Of a stretch of 64,000 nt of DNA, positions 27,237-35,762 are shown one piece after another. Position 1 is the first letter of the stretch; the number at the start of each line of letters is the position of its first letter. Source of the DNA: Cytophaga hutchinsonii ATCC 33406 (GTDB lineage Bacteria > Bacteroidota > Bacteroidia > Cytophagales > Cytophagaceae); contig NC_008255.1 in assembly GCF_000014145.1 (NCBI RefSeq), positions 3,116,001 through 3,180,000 of the forward strand. The letters are read 5' to 3'. The translations under genes were made by a program, and so were the position numbers. Under the pieces are notes generated by a model. That model was not told where the DNA came from, made no database searches, and saw nothing but the letters and a program-made list of their open reading frames with translations.

Positions 27237-28283
27237 TTAACGCAAATCATCCAGAGACAACGGGGTACCGGCTTTAATATCCTGATTGGCTTGTTTTGTT
27301 AATACCGAATCATAATAACGTGTATGCAGGCCATTACACGGTCTTATAGAACGTACATTGAGTGCTGTAAACGCTTCTCCTTTTTTAATGTCTTTTACAA
27401 CATATAAAGAACGTTTGAACTGAAGGCTTTTCTTTTCTTTTTCGGAAAGAATATAATTTACTTTTCCCAAAGAAAGAAACGCGCGTTCTGTTTCAACAAC
27501 CAGGTTTTTCAACTCTTCCGGTTCCAGTGAAAAGCTTGAATCAACACCGCCATCAGCTCTGCTCAACGTAAAATGTTTTTCTATGATACGTGCGCCCAAT
27601 GCTACAGAAGCAATGGCAACGCCAATGCCCATGGTATGATCAGATAAACCCACCGGCACATCAAACAAAGTACTCATGTGCGGTATGGTATAAATGTTTG
27701 TACTTTCCGGTGTTGCCGGATACGTACTGGTACATTTTAATAATACCAGTTCTTTACAGCCATTATCTCTTAGCACTTTTACTGATTCCTGAATATCTGC
27801 AATGGTAGAAACGCCGGTACTCATGATGACAGGCTTATTTGTCTGCGCAACTTTTTTCAGTAAAATATGATCGGTGTTTTCAAACGATGCAATTTTATAA
27901 CAAGGTACATCCAGACTTTCTAAAAAATCAACGGCAGTAGTATCAAACGGACTGCTGAAAGCAATCATACCGTGTGATTTGGCACGTTCAAATATCGGTG
28001 CATGCCATTCCCAGGGTGTATATGCCTGTTGGTATAATTGATGCAGATTCTGATTTTTCCAGATAGAGTTTTCATCCTTAATGATAAACTCGTCCGATGT
28101 TCCATTAAACGTAATAGTATCTGCTGTATAGGTCTGCAGTTTTAATGCGTGCGCACCTGCTGCTGCTGCTGCATCAACAATTGCCAATGCCCTGTCTAAT
28201 GATTGATTATGATTTCCAGACATTTCTGCAATCACAAATGGCTTGTGATTTTCTGATATAATCGTACTTCCGATTTTAAACAT
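27237..28283 (-). CDS. pseI: Pseudaminic acid synthase PseI
   Basis: A NeuB-family synthase that condenses 2,4-diacetamido-2,4,6-trideoxy-L-altrose with phosphoenolpyruvate to give pseudaminic acid. The N-terminal TIM barrel starts FVIAEMSGNHNQSLD (about 16-30) and carries ALKLQTYTADT, LLKCTSTYPATP and the metal-binding GLSDHTMG and EKHFTLSR. A C-terminal antifreeze-like SAF domain (RSLYVVKDIKKGEAF...) closes the active site. At 348 residues the length is normal. The MSGNHNQ variant at the start and the cluster context point to PseI rather than to sialic or legionaminic acid synthases. It overlaps pseH by eight bases. Confidence 0.93.
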   Translation of the reverse strand: MFKIGSTIISENHKPFVIAEMSGNHNQSLDRALAIVDAAAAAGAHALKLQTYTADTITFNGTSDEFIIKDENSIWKNQNLHQLYQQAYTPWEWHAPIFERAKSHGMIAFSSPFDTTAVDFLESLDVPCYKIASFENTDHILLKKVAQTNKPVIMSTGVSTIADIQESVKVLRDNGCKELVLLKCTSTYPATPESTNIYTIPHMSTLFDVPVGLSDHTMGIGVAIASVALGARIIEKHFTLSRADGGVDSSFSLEPEELKNLVVETERAFLSLGKVNYILSEKEKKSLQFKRSLYVVKDIKKGEAFTALNVRSIRPCNGLHTRYYDSVLTKQANQDIKAGTPLSLDDLR

Positions 28284-28749
28284 GTTGTCTCAATAAAATA
28301 AATCTTAATTCCTGATCAACGGTATATTCTTCTTTCAATATAAAGCCTGCTTTTTCAAAGGCTTTTACTGAAGCGGTATTTGTTGCTTTAATATGCGCCG
28401 CTATAGGTTTTGTAAAATTACGGAAATATTCGGTGCAAGCCGAATCTATCATAAAAGCGGATAAAGACTTCCCTCTGAATGCGCTATCAATTGAAATTCC
28501 AATGACTGCCTCTTCTTCACCGCATTCAATACGTACTTGCCCTACAGGAATTTTCGCTGCATCTTCGAACACCAGCAGCAAGCTATCCGGAGAACTGATT
28601 TTCTTCAAAAACCATTCCGTATGTGTCTTTAAATCAATTTTATTGGTTCCAAAGGAATTTTTCCGTGTAACTTCATCATTGGCCCAGTTAAAATAGGTCA
28701 TCAAATCCTGTTCGCGTGCTTTTCTGAAGGTTATTTGTACTTCGCTCAT
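28276..28749 (-). CDS. pseH: PseH-like GNAT N-acetyltransferase
   Basis: A 157-residue GNAT-fold protein (FRKAREQDLMTYFNWAND at the N terminus, acetyl-CoA-binding segment around GISIDSAFRGKSLSAFM). It ends KATNTASVKAFEKAGFIL, the usual motif-B end. In the pseudaminic acid pathway PseH acetylates UDP-4-amino-4,6-dideoxy-AltNAc to the 2,4-diacetamido sugar. The assignment follows from the fold plus its position, overlapping both pseG and pseI. Sequence alone would only give GNAT. Confidence 0.85.
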   Translation of the reverse strand: MSEVQITFRKAREQDLMTYFNWANDEVTRKNSFGTNKIDLKTHTEWFLKKISSPDSLLLVFEDAAKIPVGQVRIECGEEEAVIGISIDSAFRGKSLSAFMIDSACTEYFRNFTKPIAAHIKATNTASVKAFEKAGFILKEEYTVDQELRFILLRQHV

Positions 28750-29762
28750 ATCTTTTTGAAAGCCTGTTGAAACCGTTCTGCTGTTTTACCATCAAAAAAC
28801 AGTTTTTGCTGATTGAGCGTTTCATCCCATTTTCCGGCATTGAATTCAAGGCTTTTTACCAAAACCGATTCTTCAACGTTTTTATCCAATACGTCCAGTG
28901 ACAAGTTATTCTTTTTAAAGAACGCAGCATTTGACGCTTGATTTGCAGCTGTTAATACCCCTATGAATGGTTTATTTAAAATACACACTTCATATGCGAT
29001 TGTTGAGCAGGATACAATAGCTACTGTACAGCTGTTTATCTCATCAATCATTTCTTCTGCAGACAAGCTTCTTTTGATGATCACGTCTGGTGAAGCCTGA
29101 AACGGTTTAAAACTTTCGCCGTTTTTATTTGCAGCACCCAGTATCAGCGTAATACTATAGTTTTCCTGCACAGCAAGAAGTGCGTGAACAATCTTCAAAG
29201 AAATATTATCCGGATCCGCACCGCCCAGATTAATCAATATAGTCTTTTTTATTTTATTGCCTGCATCCTTGTTTGCGGTTCTTTTATCAAAAAAAACTTT
29301 GCGGACTAATGCATATCCTGTCCCCAATAAAAAAGTAGTATATGCTGAAGCATCATAATCTGAAGCCTGTACAAGCCCGTTGTGATTAATAAGTACGTCT
29401 GCATATTGATGCCCGCTGACTAAATCGTCTATATACACCAATGAACGGCATTGCTGTTTAATAGCTTTTTGATACGCTGCATCAAATGCATATCCATCTA
29501 ATACAACAATATCTTCTTTGGATAGTACCGTTAAAAAATGTGCTGCATCTTCTCTGTGATTTTTTGTTTCAGGAAGCGGAATAACTTCAGATACTGCTGA
29601 ATGTAATAACTGAAGAATAGGCGCAGACGGATTTTGAATCGCAAATTTTACATAAAATACATCCTGCAGCATTTCACACAAAGCAACACAGCGCATGACA
29701 TGACCCAGACCGATTTCAGAATTACCATCTGCTCTAAAAACAATTGTTGCTTTTCTATTCAT
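28746..29762 (-). CDS. pseG: UDP-sugar hydrolase PseG
   Basis: PseG removes UDP from UDP-2,4-diacetamido-2,4,6-trideoxy-altrose to give the free sugar for PseI. It is a MurG-like GT-B-fold hydrolase. The conserved N terminus FRADGNSEIGLGHVMRC with its catalytic-region histidine is present, as is INLGGADPDN in the middle and the C-terminal SCSTIAYEVCILNKP. The frame extends 11 codons upstream (ATGs at 29795 and 29780), but the family starts a few residues before FRADG, so the ATG at 29762 is chosen. It overlaps pseH by four bases. Confidence 0.9.
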   Translation of the reverse strand: MNRKATIVFRADGNSEIGLGHVMRCVALCEMLQDVFYVKFAIQNPSAPILQLLHSAVSEVIPLPETKNHREDAAHFLTVLSKEDIVVLDGYAFDAAYQKAIKQQCRSLVYIDDLVSGHQYADVLINHNGLVQASDYDASAYTTFLLGTGYALVRKVFFDKRTANKDAGNKIKKTILINLGGADPDNISLKIVHALLAVQENYSITLILGAANKNGESFKPFQASPDVIIKRSLSAEEMIDEINSCTVAIVSCSTIAYEVCILNKPFIGVLTAANQASNAAFFKKNNLSLDVLDKNVEESVLVKSLEFNAGKWDETLNQQKLFFDGKTAERFQQAFKKI

Positions 29763-29885
29763 GGGTGTTTTTAAATTCATCTCGTTGCTTCGCAATTCCG
29801 GAGAAAATGATTTCTCTTCTACACAACTCTTATCTGTTACCGATTAAGCGCACACCACTCCGACTGAACAAACGTATGTACGTAA

Positions 29886-30575
29886 TTATTGCTGGCGTTT
29901 CAATTGTGTATATTTAAATTCAGCAACTTTCCAGTCTTCTTCTGTATCTATATCATGCGCGGCCATTTCATCAATTTCAATGCCGCTTGAATTAGCTGAG
30001 AGTAAAGCCCCTGAAGCGAGGAATGCGGGTACATTAAAAAAGTAAAACTGACCGGTATCATGGTAGGTTACTTCCAGATCCTGAGAACGCTTGAGTGCAT
30101 TTTCAGGCTGTAGCCAGGCTAACTTATTTTCTTTAAATACCAATGCGCGTTGTATCGGAAATGAAAACCGTTGTATCGGAAAGACAGAATCCAATCCTTT
30201 TTCCATTAATAATGTATGTGCCTCGGATAAGATCTGCGCATCAACAAACGGTGCCGTTGGATATATGCAGCAGGCATACCGGTATTCTTTGCCCGATGTT
30301 TTATATACACCCAGTACTTCCTGCAGCACTTGTGCTGTTGTAGCAAAATCATCCGAAGAAGAACTGCTTCTTAAAAATGGCACACTCGCTCCATACGAGC
30401 GTGCTATTTCTGCAATTTTTTCATCGTCGGTAGAAACCATTACTTCATCAAAAAGCTTTGATGCAAGAGCGGCTTGTATTGAATATGCAATAATCGGTTT
30501 CCCTAAAAAATTTTTAATATTTTTCCCAGGTATACGTTTGCTTCCGCCACGCGCCGTTATAATTGCAACATTCAT
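29886..30575 (-). CDS. pseF: CMP-pseudaminic acid synthetase PseF
   Basis: A 229-residue cytidylyltransferase that activates pseudaminic acid with CTP. The nucleotide-binding start ITARGGSKRIPGKNIK (about 6-21) is diagnostic of the CMP-nonulosonate synthetase family (NeuA/PseF). VSTDDEKIAEIA, YPTAPFVD and the late GIEIDEMAAHDIDTEED with metal-binding acids complete it. The PseF subtype is assigned from context with pseB, pseC, pseG and pseI. It lies ten bases after the methylase gene. A 123-base gap separates it from pseG. Confidence 0.92.
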   Translation of the reverse strand: MNVAIITARGGSKRIPGKNIKNFLGKPIIAYSIQAALASKLFDEVMVSTDDEKIAEIARSYGASVPFLRSSSSSDDFATTAQVLQEVLGVYKTSGKEYRYACCIYPTAPFVDAQILSEAHTLLMEKGLDSVFPIQRFSFPIQRALVFKENKLAWLQPENALKRSQDLEVTYHDTGQFYFFNVPAFLASGALLSANSSGIEIDEMAAHDIDTEEDWKVAEFKYTQLKRQQ

Positions 30576-30585
30576 TAATCTGCTG

Positions 30586-31230
30586 TTATATTTTTTCTAA
30601 TAAATACATACAATCTTTATTCCCTGACTCTGCCTGGCTTACATAAGGAAATAATTCTTTTTTCACCAATTTAAGATTTGGACAGTATTTCATAAAAAGA
30701 TCTGCATAATCGGCTTTCCATAAATAATCTGTATTTCCTCTGTAATTGATTGTTGTTGTTTCTTCTGCGTAATATTCCCAGCCCCAGATGTATTTTTTAG
30801 AACAGCGTACCATTTCGCGCATCATGGTTGGCAGGTTATCCGGAGAGATATGGATCAATACACCATTGGTACAAACAACATCAAAGAAGTTATCTTTAAA
30901 AGGTATGTCAAAACCTGAACCCTGAATAACATTTATATTCTTTGTATATGCTTTTGCTTTTTCAACAGCATATTCCTGAAGTTCTACACCATATATATGT
31001 TTAAAACCTGAACGCTGTAAACCTGCCAGCTGCATTCCTGTATTACAACCTACTTCAAGTATGGAAGCATCTTTCGGTAATGCATTCAAAAACCGATCGT
31101 TCATTTCAACTTTAGAAATGCCCCAGTTCTCGATGTAAAATTTATCCCACTCTGCCGACTCTCTTGAATTACGGTCTGTATATTCTTTTCCGAATTCACC
31201 ACCCCAAAATTGCTCTTGCTTCGTTTTCAT
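30586..31230 (-). CDS. Pseudaminic acid biosynthesis-associated SAM methyltransferase
   Basis: A 214-residue class I methyltransferase. The start EQFWGGEFGKEYTDRN and the SAM motif SILEVGCNTGMQLAGL (about 55-70) match the family known as pseudaminic acid biosynthesis-associated methylase. Post I acid GVELQ, the FDVVCTNGVLIHISPDNL segment and WGWEYYAEE follow. It probably methylates a nonulosonate or a linked sugar. The exact position is not established. It is in the same strand and operon between pseF and the TylF-like gene. Confidence 0.88.
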   Translation of the reverse strand: MKTKQEQFWGGEFGKEYTDRNSRESAEWDKFYIENWGISKVEMNDRFLNALPKDASILEVGCNTGMQLAGLQRSGFKHIYGVELQEYAVEKAKAYTKNINVIQGSGFDIPFKDNFFDVVCTNGVLIHISPDNLPTMMREMVRCSKKYIWGWEYYAEETTTINYRGNTDYLWKADYADLFMKYCPNLKLVKKELFPYVSQAESGNKDCMYLLEKI

Positions 31231-31240
31231 ATCTTAATCC

Positions 31241-31909
31241 TTAATCTTTTTTTATAATATAGCACGGTGTAACACAATACGGAAGACGTTTTATCGTAGC
31301 ATCTTTATCTTTAAAATAATCATCCACGGCTTTGTTCGCACCCGGGAAAACATTTGCATAATCATCCAGCAAAATAACGCCTCCCTTACTAACCAACGGA
31401 TAGAAATATTCTAACGCAGCCTTCGTAGGCTCGTATACATCTACATCAATATTTAGAAATGATATTTTCAGTTCCGGATGTTTTTTCAAATATTCGGGAA
31501 TTGTTTTTACAACATCTCCTTTGATGAGATCTACATTCTCATCACATTTTTTATGCTTCAGCACGTCTAATAATTGTTCAACACCTATGCCCTGCTCCCC
31601 GCTGTCTGTAACAAATTTATCTCTCCATTTTTTATCTCCTTCAAAATCTGTTTGAGGAAATTCTCCAAAGGCATCAAAGCCAATAATTCTTTTCGCCAAC
31701 GGATTCGTTAGTAACTGCCTGAACGCTGCAAAACGAACCAGCGACGCTCCTTTAAACACACCGCATTCAACAATAGCACCCGGCACATCTATGGTGTGTT
31801 TAAATAAATCATAATGCGCCATTACTTTTGCCATCCTGTTTACATCAGATGACAGATAAAAATTATTTTCGTATTGAAAGCTTTTAGAAAAATCAGGTAA
31901 TTCTATCAT
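31241..31909 (-). CDS. TylF/MycF-family O-methyltransferase
   Basis: A 222-residue member of the macrocin O-methyltransferase (TylF/MycF) family. Motif I VECGVFKGASLVRFA (about 47-61) binds SAM. The metal-binding aspartates occur in FLNIDVDVYEPTKAAL and GVILLDDYA. These enzymes methylate sugar hydroxyls in a Mg-dependent way, so the likely target here is a hydroxyl of the surface glycan. It is the second methyltransferase in the pse operon, placed between the pse-associated methylase and the unrecognised 530-residue protein. Confidence 0.9.
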   Translation of the reverse strand: MIELPDFSKSFQYENNFYLSSDVNRMAKVMAHYDLFKHTIDVPGAIVECGVFKGASLVRFAAFRQLLTNPLAKRIIGFDAFGEFPQTDFEGDKKWRDKFVTDSGEQGIGVEQLLDVLKHKKCDENVDLIKGDVVKTIPEYLKKHPELKISFLNIDVDVYEPTKAALEYFYPLVSKGGVILLDDYANVFPGANKAVDDYFKDKDATIKRLPYCVTPCYIIKKD

Positions 31910-31930
31910 TATCGTTTTTTATGTTTTTTT

Positions 31931-33523
31931 TTAAAATATATGATCGGCAGCAACTGCACCATTTAAATGAAAATCAAAATACCAGCCATTCAAGAAAGGA
32001 TTGTCTGCATGAACAGTCATCCAGCCGGTACCACCTGCAAAGAAATCCTTTATATCTGAATCTTTTTGTGCATGTATTACTTCAATGGCATTGGCCTTGA
32101 TGATAGCACTTTTTTCCAACGTAGCATTGTCTGCTTCTCTGTAGAACGTTAATACAACGTGTGCATCCTGATTATATGCTTTTAACGGAGATGAATTTGT
32201 AAGCACGATTTCCGAATTTCCAACATTTATAAATGGCGCCCACCGGAACGTACTCTTTTTTTGTAATATATTTGGGTTGCCAAGCTGAGGCGCAAAACAA
32301 ATATTAGATGGAAATTTTACGTCTCTGTTTTTAATGCCGACATTCAACCCAAACTTTATTCTTGTAGGAATTTTTGTTTTGTTTTCCCAGTTGCATGTAA
32401 TGTTGACAGATTTAATACTATGCGGATCAAACTTTTCTGCTTCTACAATTGCACCGAAATCAATGGTCTCATATTTATTGTCTGCACTTCTTATTGGTTT
32501 ATATTGATTCAGCTTGCCTTTCGGATTTCCCTGCTGATCGAAGAACTCAAACGATAAGGTAAAATCTGAAGGAGAGAATATGGGATAAATTGCAAGATGC
32601 GTATAATAATCATCTTTCAGATACAAGGGAATGGCAACAGAACTATCATTAAACGCTTCATCCTTCCGGTTCCAGTACGATTTATCGTCACTTAATTCCG
32701 AAGAATCATAATAGGAATGCGTGATGCTGATTGCCTTTGATGCGGTGTCTATGTTACCGACTAAAAACCTTGGGAAAAAACCTTCAAAGTTATGTGCAAA
32801 TTTAATTGTACCGGGCTGTTTTTGCAACAGCTTTTTTAGATCTATGTACTCATTGAGTTTAATAAAGGTAGTTTCTAACGGAGCAAGTGCGGGTATAGAA
32901 AAGCTGCCGGTATACTCCTGCCCGTGCGAATTATTTATCTTATATTCAATAACAGGATTTTTATTTTCAATCGGTCCGTTTGTTAATGCAATAAATGGTT
33001 CAATAGAATCATCTCCATATATATCAAAACCTGATTCCCGTACTTTATATTCTTCGTTTACCTTAAGATCTTCAATATCATTATATATGCGCCCTACCGT
33101 GTGAACAGCCGTACTGAAGTGTTCGTTACAGTACACCAATACAAATGCCGGATATGGAAAGACCAGATCTTTTGTTGAGAATATTTCAAGCTCCAGCGAT
33201 CCTGTAAAATCCGATTCGCTGCCTGCCTTTTTAATGACTTCCGAAAACTCAGCGATTTCTATATTAAATGCTTTTGCTGTATCAATCAGCAAATACTTAC
33301 GCGACAACAGATTTCCTTTCGCATTACGCAGCGTATAGAGCAATCCGATTTCTGTGATGTGTCTTTTAACAAGCCAATACCCCATAAACAGTATCTTGCT
33401 TGAATAATCGCTGTTCTGAATAACCGGAAAAATGGCAGAAGATCTGAATACAGGTTTTTGAGAAAGGGAAATATTTTCCCCAACAGTTTTTATAGCTTCT
33501 AAATGACTATAGTAAGACCGCAT
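31931..33523 (-). CDS. Unrecognised 530-residue protein in the pseudaminic acid cluster
   Basis: I do not recognise this family. The protein has no signal peptide and no membrane segment. It is rich in predicted beta strands, and aromatic and polar stretches alternate. Three or four segments of about 130-160 residues seem to share a pattern: a strand ending in a hydrophobic run, an F/Y-rich turn, then IEV- or LEIF-like strands (LEIFSTKDLVFPYPAF, LSFEFFDQQGNPKG, LTFYREADNATLEK). There is no obvious catalytic motif. It lies eight bases after pseC, in the operon, and is transcribed with the pathway. A carbohydrate-binding, scaffold or ligase role in pseudaminylation is possible but unsupported. 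Confidence 0.75.
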   Translation of the reverse strand: MRSYYSHLEAIKTVGENISLSQKPVFRSSAIFPVIQNSDYSSKILFMGYWLVKRHITEIGLLYTLRNAKGNLLSRKYLLIDTAKAFNIEIAEFSEVIKKAGSESDFTGSLELEIFSTKDLVFPYPAFVLVYCNEHFSTAVHTVGRIYNDIEDLKVNEEYKVRESGFDIYGDDSIEPFIALTNGPIENKNPVIEYKINNSHGQEYTGSFSIPALAPLETTFIKLNEYIDLKKLLQKQPGTIKFAHNFEGFFPRFLVGNIDTASKAISITHSYYDSSELSDDKSYWNRKDEAFNDSSVAIPLYLKDDYYTHLAIYPIFSPSDFTLSFEFFDQQGNPKGKLNQYKPIRSADNKYETIDFGAIVEAEKFDPHSIKSVNITCNWENKTKIPTRIKFGLNVGIKNRDVKFPSNICFAPQLGNPNILQKKSTFRWAPFINVGNSEIVLTNSSPLKAYNQDAHVVLTFYREADNATLEKSAIIKANAIEVIHAQKDSDIKDFFAGGTGWMTVHADNPFLNGWYFDFHLNGAVAADHIF

Positions 33524-33530
33524 AAATAAA

Positions 33531-34694
33531 TCAGTTGTAAAAGTTTAGTATCTTCTCAATCACATATACTTGCTCATCATCCGTCAATGTCGGGTACATA
33601 GGTATACTCAGACAATGATCGTAATATTTTTCCGCTACAGGCATATCTCCTTTTTTAGAACCCAGGCTTTGGTAATACGGCATCAGATGTACAGGTACAT
33701 AGTGCACCTGAGCAAAAATATTATTTGCTCTTAAGTAGTCGTATAATCCTTTACGGTTTTCAACCTGTATAATATATAAATGTAGTCCGTGATAAACGTT
33801 TTCTTTAACAGGTATGGTTTTAATCGCCGTGCCTGCAAATGCAGTATCATATCGTTTGGCAATTTCATGCCTTCTTTGCAGGCCTAGCTGTGCACGTGAT
33901 AACTGAGAGACACCAAGAGCTGCATTGATATCCGACAAGCGGTAATTATACCCGAGCTCCTGCATTTCCATATACCAGCCGCCATGGTTTTCGATCAAAT
34001 CAGAATTTCCCTGATAAACCATACCATGTGAACGGTATTTCAATAATTTTTTATACTGTGCTTCTGAATTGGTCGTAATCATACCACCTTCTCCGGTTGC
34101 AATATGTTTTACAGGATGAAAAGAAAAAATAGCCAGATCAGCTAATGATCCATCTCCGCAAAAATGTTTCGTATTATTTTTGTCGGTAAAATATGCGCCG
34201 GGTGCATGGCAGGAATCCTCGAGGATCCACAATCCATGTTCATCGGCCAAGGCTCTGAATGCAGCCATATCTACCGGATAACCTGCAAAATCAACGGGTA
34301 TGATACCTGAAAATGTTCCTTTCGGATGTTCTTCCAGTATTGCCCGTACGTTATTGATATCCAGTAAAGCGGTTTCCGGATCAATATCTGCAAATACAAC
34401 TTCTCCGCCGCAGTACCGGATGCAGTTTGCAGAAGCTGAAAATGTAATGGGCGTTGTTATTACTTTTGAATCTGCGTTTACACCTAATGCCATTGCAGAT
34501 AAGTGCAAGGCCGCAGTGCCATTGGTTACTGCAACTGCATAGCTTGAACCTACATAAGCAGCAAATTTTTCTTCAAACTCTTTAACCAAGGGACCTTGTG
34601 TTAAAAATTTAGAGTGAAGTACAGCTATTACTGCATCAATATCCTGCTGCGTAATGTCTTGTGTTCCGTAAGGTATTGCTTTATCTATTTTCAC
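33531..34694 (-). CDS. pseC: PseC aminotransferase
   Basis: A PLP-dependent DegT/DnrJ/EryC1-family aminotransferase. PseC converts UDP-2-acetamido-2,6-dideoxy-arabino-4-hexulose to UDP-4-amino-4,6-dideoxy-AltNAc. The N-terminal MKIDKAIPYGTQDITQ and the cofactor-binding TNGTAALHLSAMAL (about 58-71) are typical. EDSCHAPGAYF and the PLP-lysine segment SFHPVKHIATGEGG near residue 190 are diagnostic, as is the C-terminal ARVHYVPVH-like QVHYVPVHLMPYY. At 387 residues the length is normal. It lies nine bases after pseB, which makes its substrate. Confidence 0.93.
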   Translation of the reverse strand: MKIDKAIPYGTQDITQQDIDAVIAVLHSKFLTQGPLVKEFEEKFAAYVGSSYAVAVTNGTAALHLSAMALGVNADSKVITTPITFSASANCIRYCGGEVVFADIDPETALLDINNVRAILEEHPKGTFSGIIPVDFAGYPVDMAAFRALADEHGLWILEDSCHAPGAYFTDKNNTKHFCGDGSLADLAIFSFHPVKHIATGEGGMITTNSEAQYKKLLKYRSHGMVYQGNSDLIENHGGWYMEMQELGYNYRLSDINAALGVSQLSRAQLGLQRRHEIAKRYDTAFAGTAIKTIPVKENVYHGLHLYIIQVENRKGLYDYLRANNIFAQVHYVPVHLMPYYQSLGSKKGDMPVAEKYYDHCLSIPMYPTLTDDEQVYVIEKILNFYN

Positions 34695-34703
34695 AGGTTT
34701 TAC

Positions 34704-35720
34704 TTATGCGCTGAAATCCGCATCAACATGCTTAACAATCTGTTCACGCAATTGATCTACAGATAACCATTCTGTGTTGGTTCCTGAATTATATTTGAAG
34801 CCCATTTCCACTGCTTTCGCATTAAAATGTTTTTTAAAATCTTCAAAACTCCAGGTAGGTGTTGCCGGCAATATGATATAGTATTTTTCGCATTCAACCG
34901 TGCTTAATGAATCCGTTTCCGTAATCATTTCTTCGTGCAGCTTTTCACCCGGTCTGATGCCTGTTACTTCGTACGTAGCATTCGGAGCAATGGCTTTGGC
35001 CATTTCCATAATATTGTAAGAAGGGATTTTCGGAACAAATAACTCACCGCCCCATGCATGCTCCAGGGCATACATAACCATTTCAACACCATCTTCAAGA
35101 GAAATATTAAAACGTGTCATACCTTCATGCGTGATCGGCAACATACCGCTTTTCCGTTTTTCAAGGAAAAACGGAACAACTGAACCTCTTGAACCAATCA
35201 CATTTCCGTAACGTACGACTGAAAACTGAATATTACGTGCCCCTTTCATATTATTAGCCGCTACAAATAATTTATCGGAACACAATTTTGTAGCACCGTA
35301 TAAATTAATCGGTGCTGCAGCTTTATCCGTTGATAAAGCAACCACTTTTTGTACACCGCTTGCTAAAGCCGCATTGATCACATTTTCCGCACCAAACACA
35401 TTTGTTTTAATGCATTCCATCGGATTGTATTCTGCAGCCGGAACCTGCTTTAATGCCGCTGCGTGTACAATCACATCTATCCCTTCACATGCCTGCTTTA
35501 AACGCTCTCCATCTCTAACATCCCCGATAAAAAAACGGATGGATGGATAGTGGGAATGCGGATAATGAAGCGACATTTCATATTGTTTTAATTCATCTCT
35601 TGAATAAATAACAACCCTTTTAACCTTTGGAAATCTCTTGTATACGGTCTCAACAAATTTTTTCCCAAATGAACCTGTACCACCTGTTATTAGTATTGAT
35701 TTATTATTTAGATCAAGCAT
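34704..35720 (-). CDS. pseB: UDP-GlcNAc 4,6-dehydratase (inverting) PseB
   Basis: PseB is the first enzyme of pseudaminic acid synthesis, a short-chain dehydrogenase/reductase that dehydrates and C5-epimerises UDP-GlcNAc. The NAD(P) motif ITGGTGSFGKKF is at about 11-22. The active-site cluster STDKAAAPINLYGATK supplies the Asp-Lys pair and the Tyr-x-x-x-Lys of the family. VVRYGNVIGSRGSV and a late GIRPGEKLHEEMI segment complete the FlaA1/PseB signature. At 338 residues the length is normal. It is the second gene of the pse operon, 42 bases after the PhyH-like gene. Confidence 0.95.
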   Translation of the reverse strand: MLDLNNKSILITGGTGSFGKKFVETVYKRFPKVKRVVIYSRDELKQYEMSLHYPHSHYPSIRFFIGDVRDGERLKQACEGIDVIVHAAALKQVPAAEYNPMECIKTNVFGAENVINAALASGVQKVVALSTDKAAAPINLYGATKLCSDKLFVAANNMKGARNIQFSVVRYGNVIGSRGSVVPFFLEKRKSGMLPITHEGMTRFNISLEDGVEMVMYALEHAWGGELFVPKIPSYNIMEMAKAIAPNATYEVTGIRPGEKLHEEMITETDSLSTVECEKYYIILPATPTWSFEDFKKHFNAKAVEMGFKYNSGTNTEWLSVDQLREQIVKHVDADFSA

Positions 35721-35762
35721 ATTCGTATGTATTCAACTCTTTTATTTAATATTCGATTTGGC

